From Marinilabilia sp964403175 (lineage in GTDB: Bacteria; Bacteroidota; Bacteroidia; Bacteroidales; Marinilabiliaceae): a stretch of DNA of 11,587 nucleotides. Positions 1-6,152 of this stretch are shown here, piece by piece; the stretch's first letter is position 1; each line of letters starts with the position of its first letter. The stretch lies in assembly GCA_964403175.1 (NCBI GenBank), contig CAYOFH010000104.1, positions 1 through 11,587 on the forward strand, written 5' to 3'. A program made the translations under genes and the position numbers. A model generated the notes under the pieces. That model did no database searches, had not been told where the DNA came from, and saw only the letters and a list, made by a program, of their open reading frames with translations.

Positions 1-47
1 GCAAGCTTCTCAACAACAACTGTACAATCAGGAAATTAATACATTAC

Positions 48-113
48 AAAGTCATAGTAAACTCATATTAAATTCAATTATAATTGAATTTAATATGAGT
101 TTACTATGACTTT
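48..113. repeat. Perfect 66-base AT-rich palindrome
   Basis: Bases 48-80 are the exact reverse complement of 81-113: 33 base pairs checked one by one, with no spacer and no mismatch, and pairing fails at 47/114. It lies about 220 bases past the stop of the minus-strand polysaccharide deacetylase gene. As RNA it would form a very long, AU-rich hairpin from either strand, so it could act as a transcript end or a processing site. It lacks the GC-rich stem of a classical intrinsic terminator. It could also be the remnant or target of a mobile element, or an assembly artefact near a contig end. Confidence 0.9.
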
Positions 114-136
114 ATATTGAGTTTAAAATGACTTTA
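96..136 (+). repeat. Two direct 19-base repeats, third copy inverted in the palindrome
   Basis: The unit TGAGTTTACTATGACTTTA at 96-114 is followed 22 bases later by TGAGTTTAAAATGACTTTA at 118-136, differing at two positions. The left arm of the palindrome (from about 46 to 64) holds the same unit inverted, with one end base different. The site therefore has three related units in one inverted and one direct arrangement, resembling a binding-site array or an element terminus more than a plain terminator. Confidence 0.75.
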
Positions 137-334
137 ATTACACGCAGGTACTAAACAGTTACGAACCTGTTATTAAGCAGAAGCACAATAAGCATCAACA
201 AAGATGTTTGAAAATTCCGGTTTTCTGTTTAGGTGCAATCTGCTTGCAATATTAGTACGTTGCAGATATCCATTACCTGCCCAGTCCGGGTGAAATGGTA
301 CCAATTCGGCTAAGTGGCTTGTTTAACAATTCTG
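137..334. other. Intergenic region downstream of the deacetylase gene, no gene seen
   Basis: No convincing reading frame is seen on either strand. Two short stems can be drawn: AACAG/CTGTT at about 153-170, and ATCTGC (238-243) with GCAGAT (262-267) around an 18-base loop. Neither is followed by a T-run on the minus strand, so neither is called a terminator. Confidence 0.5.
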
Positions 335-1435
335 CTACTCCTTTACATCAGGATTTATGAGCAATCGTGAAAACCAATACCACTGCCCGTTTTGGTCGCG
401 AGTGGTAACAGAAACCGGGGTACGCCGCCTGTTTGAGGGTACGCGGAAAGAAAAAGTAAGCTGGTCTCCGTCACGGATGACAGCCTCAGGAGATGATTTG
501 CCTCCAATAAAGCAATTCATCGGGCCAAACTGTTGCTTTTCATCCAAACGAACAGAATAGTCCAGTTGTTCTCCGCCTTTGACAGTTATGGGCAATTGAT
601 CGTCTCTCCTTACTTTGAGCGGATGCATATTTACCTTGCTTGTAAATTGCTCCATCGATACATGCGCTCCGGCCACCGGGAAACGGGATACTGCATACGG
701 ATGAGATGCACTGCTCATTACACCGGAATTTTGCGCAAAAGCAATCAGGTAATCATGATTTTTTACCACCTCCACCATTTCGTCGGAAAATTCTCCGTAA
801 GGATAAACAAAGGTTTTCGGCACCATTCCCAGATGCTCTTCAAACAGAGATTCTGCTTTCAGTAAATCCTCTTCAAAAACCTCTGCTCGTGAAGAATCGG
901 GTTCATTCACAAAATAATTATGCCGATGCGAGTGACTGCCTATCTCCACACCTTTATCCATTAATTCTTTCAATTGCTCCCAACTGAGGTAATCGCTCCA
1001 TCCCACACTTTCGGTGTTGACATATAGCGTGGCTTTCATTTGGTATTTTTCCAATAGAGGAATTCCATTTTCATAAAATGAGGCAAAACCATCATCAACC
1101 GTTATGAGTACCTTTTTATTATCGTCAGCCAGCGCTGATGTATCATTCAGCAGATCACTTACCGTGTAGGATTTGAATTCATTGTCGGACAAATACTTCA
1201 AATGTTCTTCAAAAACCGCAACAGACGTGTTGGTAGAAGGGTACCGATCATCGCCAAACCTGTGGTAAACCAGGCATACCACATTAAAATCTGAACTTAT
1301 CTTTTGCCATTCTGGCTCTTCAGAGTTTCCGGATTGACTGTTCTCTGAAGTATTCCCCATACAGGAAGTTACTATCGGCAAAAGAATGAATATCCTGACC
1401 TTATGAATCCAGTAATTTTTTCCAGTTTTCATCAT
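335..1435 (-). CDS. Polysaccharide deacetylase (CE4/NodB-fold) lipoprotein
   Basis: Likely removes N- or O-acetyl groups from an extracytoplasmic polysaccharide or peptidoglycan. The family signatures are present. Numbering from the earliest in-frame ATG at 1468, the motifs are TVDDG (123-127, metal-binding and catalytic Asp), HSHRH (179-183, metal-binding His pair) and YPYG (222-225). A short lipoprotein signal, hydrophobic IFILLPIVTS followed by Cys36, fits a VTSC lipobox, so the enzyme is probably anchored in a membrane facing the periplasm or cell surface. Residues from about 295 on form an extra C-terminal part, probably beta-rich, that I do not recognise. The ATG at 1468 would give an over-long signal n-region and a 68-base overlap with the upstream gene. 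The adjacent ATGs at 1435 and 1432 are more plausible; 1435 is given here. The gene overlaps the upstream glucosaminidase gene, so translation is probably coupled. The family is clear but the substrate is unknown. Confidence 0.88.
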   Translation of the reverse strand: MMKTGKNYWIHKVRIFILLPIVTSCMGNTSENSQSGNSEEPEWQKISSDFNVVCLVYHRFGDDRYPSTNTSVAVFEEHLKYLSDNEFKSYTVSDLLNDTSALADDNKKVLITVDDGFASFYENGIPLLEKYQMKATLYVNTESVGWSDYLSWEQLKELMDKGVEIGSHSHRHNYFVNEPDSSRAEVFEEDLLKAESLFEEHLGMVPKTFVYPYGEFSDEMVEVVKNHDYLIAFAQNSGVMSSASHPYAVSRFPVAGAHVSMEQFTSKVNMHPLKVRRDDQLPITVKGGEQLDYSVRLDEKQQFGPMNCFIGGKSSPEAVIRDGDQLTFSFRVPSNRRRTPVSVTTRDQNGQWYWFSRLLINPDVKE

Positions 1436-2270
1436 CTTTATCAATTTCTTCAAGTTGATAATGGTCATATTTTATTAAATTATTAAACTCGATCATGTTT
1501 CGCAAATCAACAACGTATCCCAGACGTTTTTCCGAGTAATTCCTTAAAAACCAGATTAACCGGTAAGGATCATCAGATTCTGTTCTGATTTCACGAAAGT
1601 CTTTATAGGCATTGCCCCGTGCAATAACCAGAAGATAATCATAAACCGATTCGAAAAGAGTATCATAGCTCCTTAAATAAATATTAGTGTCCCCTCTTGA
1701 CTCTCCTGCCAAAATACGCTTTTCATTACTATTATATGACCAAATGCCAAAAACGTTATTGGCTTCTCTAAAAAATCTGGAATTGCCCCAACCACTTTCG
1801 ATCGCTGCCTGAGCAAGAATAATACTTATGGGAGGAGGCTTCAGCCGGTCAAGTAGGTCAAATTCGCTATTAGCATTAAACTTTTCCAATAAATTACTCA
1901 TTTCAATGCTATCTTCGGAAGAAAAACCCTGCTCTTCCTGTTTATCAATAAGCCTTTCAACCAGATTGTGTTCGACGGCTATTTTTTCCCGGGCCATAAG
2001 AATCGCCGGCAGCATCATATGGATAAATCTCTTCTTGCGGTCTTTCACAGACAGTTCTGACAGGTCAGGGACTTTGGAATAAAGTATCGGTGAAACCAGG
2101 CTGTCAGAATGGATTAAAATAGAATCGGCAGAATTTATGCGAGAAATTATGACGGGACTGACTTCAGGTGTTTCCAGAGTTTTGATCAGAATAATTGTGA
2201 TAACCCCAATTAAAATCAGGGCTACCAGAATCTTTAGTCCCGAAATATTTTTTAGTATTTTGTTTAGCAT
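1401..2270 (-). CDS. Membrane-anchored Bax-like glucosaminidase (GH73 family)
   Basis: Predicted peptidoglycan hydrolase that cleaves after N-acetylglucosamine in glycan strands. Residues 12-29 form one hydrophobic segment (LKILVALILIGVITIILI) with no cleavage motif, so the protein is probably a single-pass membrane protein with its catalytic domain in the periplasm. The domain covers about residues 80-275. The motif LAQAAIESGWGNSRF (152-166) places the expected catalytic Glu at 158, followed by NNVFGIWSY, as in Bax and FlgJ-type glucosaminidases. The length of 289 residues fits Bax-like proteins. The 3' end overlaps the start of the deacetylase gene, and pairing a glycan hydrolase with a glycan deacetylase suggests joint remodelling of the cell wall or an exopolysaccharide (inference). 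The start is preceded by an A/T-rich stretch without a clear Shine-Dalgarno sequence, usual in Bacteroidota. Confidence 0.87.
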   Translation of the reverse strand: MLNKILKNISGLKILVALILIGVITIILIKTLETPEVSPVIISRINSADSILIHSDSLVSPILYSKVPDLSELSVKDRKKRFIHMMLPAILMAREKIAVEHNLVERLIDKQEEQGFSSEDSIEMSNLLEKFNANSEFDLLDRLKPPPISIILAQAAIESGWGNSRFFREANNVFGIWSYNSNEKRILAGESRGDTNIYLRSYDTLFESVYDYLLVIARGNAYKDFREIRTESDDPYRLIWFLRNYSEKRLGYVVDLRNMIEFNNLIKYDHYQLEEIDKDDENWKKLLDS

Positions 2271-2290
2271 TTATTTTAACTTAATCAGAA

Positions 2291-2311
2291 TCTGCTGAAA
2301 AAATCAGCAGA
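2291..2311 (-). other. Hairpin in the leader of the glucosaminidase gene
   Basis: TCTGCTG (2291-2297) and CAGCAGA (2305-2311) form a perfect 7-bp stem around an AT-only 7-base loop, 20 bases upstream of the start codon. On the minus strand it is not followed by a T-run, so it is unlikely to be a terminator. It would lie in the untranslated leader if transcription starts near 2374, where it could affect mRNA stability or ribosome access. Confidence 0.4.
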
Positions 2312-2380
2312 CCAAAATTTCCTTAAGGCTCGTCACAAATATGAGCATCTATTTTTAAAAACCACCATTGTCTCGTCAAA

Positions 2381-2388
2381 CAAAAGTA
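2381..2388 (-). promoter_or_regulatory. Candidate Bacteroidota -7 box upstream of the glucosaminidase/deacetylase pair
   Basis: The minus strand reads TACTTTTG, an exact match to the Bacteroidota -7 consensus TAnnTTTG, about 110 bases upstream of the glucosaminidase start and 33 bases past the stop of the preceding gene. No good TTTG or TTG -33 element is visible at the expected distance. The box also overlaps an AT-rich inverted repeat (about 2383-2398), so this is tentative. Confidence 0.4.
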
Positions 2389-2420
2389 TTTACTTTTTCA
2401 TATCTTATGGATGACACTAC

Positions 2421-3434
2421 TTATTTTTCCTCAAACGCAAGCAAAAAATTCTTCACACACTGCCCGACAGTGGCTGTATTGTATCCCCCCTCCTGACAAA
2501 TCAAAGTAGGAATTTTCAGCAGATCAAAAGCTTTTCCGATTTCAAAATAATCCCCGGTATGCAAATTAAATCCACCGATGGGATCGTCTTCATGCGTATC
2601 GAAACCGGCAGCAATAATCAAAAAAGACGGTTGACAGGCTTTGATTTTTTCTACTATTCGCCCCACAGCCTCAAGATATTCGGGCAGTTCAGTATTTTTC
2701 GGGAGGGGCTCATTATGATTGGTTCCCACCGCCTGTCCCTTTCCCTTTTCATCAGCATAACCCCAGAAATAGGGATATTCAATGGAGGGATCGCAATGAA
2801 CAGATGCCGTAAAAACCGATTTTACTTCCTGAAAAAATTCCTGCGTTCCGTTTCCATGGTGAAAATCCAGATCCACAATAGCCACCGTACCAGAAGGTAA
2901 CAAAAATTCTGCCGCCGTAGCTGCATTGTTAAAATAGCAGTAACCTCCATACACGCGTGGACCGGCATGATGACCCGAAGGTCGGCACAAAGCATAAACT
3001 CTGGTCTCTTTTTTGTCACGTAGCATTTCAGCTCCGGTCAGGGCTGTCTCGGCCGAAGCTCTGGCTACATCATAAGTTTTTCTGGTGATGGGTGTTACCG
3101 CATCGGTGCACCAGATACCGCCCCACAGCGGAGAATCCACCACTTTGGGAAGATGAGCCCCCTCACCGGGAAACAAGTCGGGGTAAAACTCTTCCCCTTC
3201 CTTCATCGATGCTGCAGTTTTTTTGATGTAATCGTGATAGGGATGAATTTTAGCGATGGTTCGCTCCGGAAACTTTTTGGCAGTTACAAACCGAAAGTGT
3301 TTATCTTCCCGAAGTGCTTTTTTTATTGCTTCAACCCGCATGGGGGTATCTTTGATTTCGTAGGCCTCCGGCCCCAACTGAAATTTCCAGTAAGGATTGT
3401 GCAGGCTGTCGTTGTATTTTTCGATTACTATCAT
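2421..3434 (-). CDS. Acetylpolyamine amidohydrolase-like deacetylase (histone-deacetylase fold)
   Basis: Predicted cytoplasmic zinc amidohydrolase that removes an acetyl group from an amine such as an acetylpolyamine or acyl-lysine. The arginase/deacetylase-fold catalytic set is complete: His155-His156 in RPSGHHAGP, zinc ligands Asp190 and His192 in DLDFHHGNG, zinc ligand Asp279 in AAGFDTHEDDP, and the transition-state Tyr318 in QEGGYN. Details such as YPYFWGYADEKGKG (220-233) and the length of 337 residues match acetylpolyamine amidohydrolase (Mycoplana ramosa type) better than AcuC or eukaryotic histone deacetylases, from my recall of those sequences. The RPPG motif common in the family is RPSG here. 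It follows the ATP-grasp/S58 fusion gene by 177 bases, so both may act on acylated amines or small amides (inference). No signal peptide is seen. The family is certain; the substrate is inferred. Confidence 0.88.
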   Translation of the reverse strand: MIVIEKYNDSLHNPYWKFQLGPEAYEIKDTPMRVEAIKKALREDKHFRFVTAKKFPERTIAKIHPYHDYIKKTAASMKEGEEFYPDLFPGEGAHLPKVVDSPLWGGIWCTDAVTPITRKTYDVARASAETALTGAEMLRDKKETRVYALCRPSGHHAGPRVYGGYCYFNNAATAAEFLLPSGTVAIVDLDFHHGNGTQEFFQEVKSVFTASVHCDPSIEYPYFWGYADEKGKGQAVGTNHNEPLPKNTELPEYLEAVGRIVEKIKACQPSFLIIAAGFDTHEDDPIGGFNLHTGDYFEIGKAFDLLKIPTLICQEGGYNTATVGQCVKNFLLAFEEK

Positions 3435-3460
3435 AAAAAAGAGATGTTGTTAAAATTTTG

Positions 3461-3599
3461 AGGTTTGACCAACCTTTTGAATTGCTCCCGCACAATGAAC
3501 AAGACATTGCGATTCAAAGGCACGAAAACGGGAGAAGCAATCTCTGACGATACAAGATTACCGGAGAATAAAAAAACAAACATCACAATCCCACTCCGG
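3461..3599. other. Structured intergenic region with three nested inverted repeats
   Basis: Most of the spacer upstream of the deacetylase gene can fold. AGGTT (3461-3465) pairs with AACCT (3471-3475). ATTGCTCCCG (3481-3490) pairs with CGGGAG plus CAAT (3529-3534, 3538-3541) across a 3-base bulge and encloses an inner stem CAATG (3493-3497) / CATTG (3505-3509). CCGGAG (3561-3566) pairs with CTCCGG (3594-3599). The T-rich tract lies in the loop of the last stem rather than after it, so this is not a standard terminator of the upstream fusion gene. It could be a structured 5' leader or a small RNA. I recognise no known riboswitch. Confidence 0.35.
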
Positions 3600-3611
3600 C
3601 AAATTTAAAAA

Positions 3612-5753
3612 TCACCCGTTTCCTTTGCGCAGGATTTCCAGCACCCTGTCGTGTGGTATGGCGGGACACCAGCGCTGCAGGCGGCCACTCATTCCACCTG
3701 AGCAAAATATGGCATTGAGCACTGCCTCTTCTGTGGCTTCCACCACCGCTTCATAAACCAGATTGATGTGATAATCCGAAATACATTTCAGCGTAATAAA
3801 ATTACTGCCCGAAGGTGATGGCCTGGGCTTCCGGTTTCCGGTGCTAAAGGCCACAATAATCTCACCACTGGTCGAAGCTGCATAACTACCCGTTCTGCCC
3901 AATCCAAGGGCAGCCCTTTTGGAGAGGCGGTTCAGCTGACTGCTGATCAAAGGCACATCGGTGGCCACGACAACAATCACAGACCCCTCAGACATTTCTC
4001 TTCGGCCTGCATAATCAAATTCACTGTCCAGTTGTTTTCCCACTACGGCCCCGTCAATGGTCAGATTCCGCATCTTCCCAAAATTGGACAGAACCAAAAC
4101 ACCCACTGTAAAACCACCACCTTCGGGCATATCAATAATGCGAGAGGAAGTTCCGATACCCCCTGCAAAATCAAAGCTGGTCATCCCCACGCCGGCCCCC
4201 ACCGAACCCTGCAGGCAGCCTTTCTCTGTGGCTGCTTCCATTGCTTTGGCGGCATCCTGAGCATTACAACTTCCTACCCGTACATCATTCAAAAAAGAAT
4301 CATCAGCCTCTCCCACAACCGGCAGAACCACATCCGTCTCCGTTCCCAGGCGGGGATATTTTTTTATCATCTGATTAATTACCCCCGCATGTACACGTCC
4401 CACCGAATGTGAATTGGTAAGCATAACAGGCGTTTCGAGCCATCCGGTTTCGATAACCTGTGTCAATCCGGCCATTTCGCCCACCCCATTGAGAATAAAG
4501 CCTCCTGCCACCAACCGGTTGGTATAAGCATGACCGGCGGGCAGGATAGCAGTAACACCGGTCCGCACACTGGTAGCTTCCATCTGCCCGGGAAGCTGTA
4601 CATTGTCCTCAATGCGGGTAAAATGTCCAACACGTACCCCTTTCACATCTGTAATGGCATTTTGGATGCCGGGTTGCAACCGCCCCACCTGAATGCCCAA
4701 CTCTCTGGCCGTGGGCCTTTGTTCTCCTGACCGGTAATCACTTGTCACACTTTTCCGGGGCTGGCGCAAAGGAATTCTGTACCGCCGGGCAGCAGACCGG
4801 ATTATTAACCGGATGACTTCCCGGAATTCCAATCCGCGGGTGCCGGCTGCCACCATCAGTGATGCATCGGGGTGCAGGCTGGGCAAGGGGTTAAGCTCAA
4901 TAAAATAGGGCTGACCATTGGAATGCAGACGGATATCCACCCGCCCCAGATCGGGACAGGTCATAATGTCAAAAACCTGCCGGGCCATCTCCAGCACTGC
5001 CTTCTCTTCCTGAGCATTGATACGGGCAGGACAAACAACATGCACGGAATCAGCAGAAGAAGTTCCCTGCTTTAATCCATAATCGTAAATATTGTATTTA
5101 CCTCCTGTTTTACTCAGGTCGAAAGTATGCTCCACTATATCGAGAATCTTTCCGGGATAATTTTCCAGGAATGGAACACTGAGTTCACGTCCTGTAATAA
5201 ATTCTTCCACTACCAGACCGGCGGGATAATGATTCAGCATTTCACGAATACGTTTTTTGGCTGCCTCAGGATTCTCAACCACCGAATCCTGCGAAATGCC
5301 TATGCTGGAACCCTCGGAGTTGGGCTTAATAATGAGCGGATAATTAAGTCCAACGGGAAGAATATTGTCCTTTGGTGTAAGCAAAACACCCTGTGGAACC
5401 CGAATTCCTCGTGAAGCGAGGACCGTTTTTGCCAGATGCTTATCCAGATTTAAGTGCAGCAACGATGCATTTCCTCCGGTGAAAGGAACGCCCATCTGTT
5501 CATACAGACCTGGGTAAAAAGCTTCCCGGGAACTTCCGATGGTCCCTTCAGCCAGATTAAAAATCAATTCAGGTTCACTATCCAGAAGCCGTTCAATGAC
5601 CTCATTGGGTTTGCCCGACACTTCCACAACAGTAACGGTGTGTTGCAGACTGATGATGGTTTTATATATCCGGTCGATATCTTCGGCAGAAATCAGTTCC
5701 GCAGTAGCTTCTGAATCGTCACTACGCAGATTGTAGGCAATGGTGATACGCAT
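3612..5753 (-). CDS. ATP-grasp (Ddl-like) ligase fused to a DmpA/S58 self-cleaving aminopeptidase
   Basis: Two-domain protein of 713 residues. Residues 1-330 are a D-Ala-D-Ala-ligase-like ATP-grasp: IFNLAEG (64-70), the ATP-binding loop IIKPNSEGSSIGI (141-153), VVEEFITGRE (181-190), and metal ligands Asp273, Glu286 and Asn288 in GRVDI...FIELNP. Such domains couple ATP to amide-bond formation. Residues about 355-713 are a P1-family (S58, DmpA/BapA) N-terminal-nucleophile hydrolase that removes N-terminal D-, L- or beta-amino acids. By my alignment to DmpA, the catalytic set is intact: Asn557, Ser591 (nucleophile, in GSVIVVVATD), Ser629 and Glu631. Cleavage between Gly590 and Ser591 would free a 123-residue beta chain and leave the ligase attached to the alpha chain. 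A basic linker (about 330-352) joins the halves. No signal peptide is seen. The gene is clearly richer in GC than its neighbours. A Bacteroidota-like promoter sits just upstream. The substrate is unknown. Confidence 0.9.
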   Translation of the reverse strand: MRITIAYNLRSDDSEATAELISAEDIDRIYKTIISLQHTVTVVEVSGKPNEVIERLLDSEPELIFNLAEGTIGSSREAFYPGLYEQMGVPFTGGNASLLHLNLDKHLAKTVLASRGIRVPQGVLLTPKDNILPVGLNYPLIIKPNSEGSSIGISQDSVVENPEAAKKRIREMLNHYPAGLVVEEFITGRELSVPFLENYPGKILDIVEHTFDLSKTGGKYNIYDYGLKQGTSSADSVHVVCPARINAQEEKAVLEMARQVFDIMTCPDLGRVDIRLHSNGQPYFIELNPLPSLHPDASLMVAAGTRGLEFREVIRLIIRSAARRYRIPLRQPRKSVTSDYRSGEQRPTARELGIQVGRLQPGIQNAITDVKGVRVGHFTRIEDNVQLPGQMEATSVRTGVTAILPAGHAYTNRLVAGGFILNGVGEMAGLTQVIETGWLETPVMLTNSHSVGRVHAGVINQMIKKYPRLGTETDVVLPVVGEADDSFLNDVRVGSCNAQDAAKAMEAATEKGCLQGSVGAGVGMTSFDFAGGIGTSSRIIDMPEGGGFTVGVLVLSNFGKMRNLTIDGAVVGKQLDSEFDYAGRREMSEGSVIVVVATDVPLISSQLNRLSKRAALGLGRTGSYAASTSGEIIVAFSTGNRKPRPSPSGSNFITLKCISDYHINLVYEAVVEATEEAVLNAIFCSGGMSGRLQRWCPAIPHDRVLEILRKGNG

Positions 5754-5783
5754 AAGAAAGGGCCTTTATGAGTTTACATAATA

Positions 5784-5815
5784 TAAAGCTACATCCTTTT
5801 CAGAGAGAAAGTCAA
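5784..5815 (-). promoter_or_regulatory. Candidate Bacteroidota promoter of the ATP-grasp/S58 fusion gene
   Basis: On the minus strand TTG (5813-5815, inside TATTGAC) is followed after 21 bases by TAGCTTTA (5784-5791), which differs from the TAnnTTTG -7 consensus only in its last base. This predicts a transcript start near 5777 and a leader of about 25 bases before the ATG at 5753. Confidence 0.45.
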
Positions 5816-6075
5816 TACTCTGCATCCCTTTATCAAATGGATTTCGCAGCATAAGATATGGAGATGAGAACTATTTCCGGGCAGATATAGGCAAAGGACG
5901 AAATGTTGTATTGCCTGGAAGGAAATGTGAAGGCACAAATCGGCATGAAGTGCAGGATGAGAAAGGAAAATATCTGATTAAAGGCATTATTTAAGCGGAA
6001 TTTTTGGATTGGGGGACACCGCCTATAGATGAAAGAAACACCCTGCTACGGAAGGATTGCAGCAGCCTCCTCCGG

Positions 6076-6130
6076 CCTTTTCAGCCTAAAGATCCTCCCT
6101 AACACAACATAAGTAAAATAACTGAAAAGG
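6076..6130 (-). repeat. 9-base inverted repeat downstream of the kinase gene
   Basis: CCTTTTCAG (6076-6084) and CTGAAAAGG (6122-6130) are perfect inverted copies separated by 37 bases, starting 23 bases beyond the kinase stop. They could close the 3' end of the kinase mRNA. No T-run follows on the minus strand, so this is weak as a terminator. Confidence 0.3.
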
Positions 6131-6152
6131 TTTGTAACTACATCTTGTACTT

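Larger units (their letters stand above)
5754..6152. other. 399-base spacer between the kinase and fusion genes
   Basis: Apart from the candidate promoter at its low-coordinate end and the inverted repeat near the kinase stop, nothing is supported here. The plus strand is open from 5782 to the stop at 5992-5994 (70 codons, purine-rich) but has no ATG in frame and no recognisable motif, so it is not called a gene. It could be the eroded end of a lost gene. Confidence 0.5.

Noticed and set aside
3561..3599. CCGGAG/CTCCGG inverted repeat as a Rho-independent terminator for the fusion gene
   Set aside because: The T-run on the minus strand lies inside the 27-base loop rather than after the stem.
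4032..4412. Plus-strand open frame of 126 codons inside the fusion gene
   Set aside because: It is antisense to a well-conserved coding region and has no protein-like motif; the higher GC of this gene makes antisense open frames common.
5782..5994. 70-codon open stretch on the plus strand in the spacer between the fusion and kinase genes
   Set aside because: There is no ATG in frame, no recognisable motif, and it overlaps the likely promoter of the fusion gene. An open stretch of this length can occur by chance.
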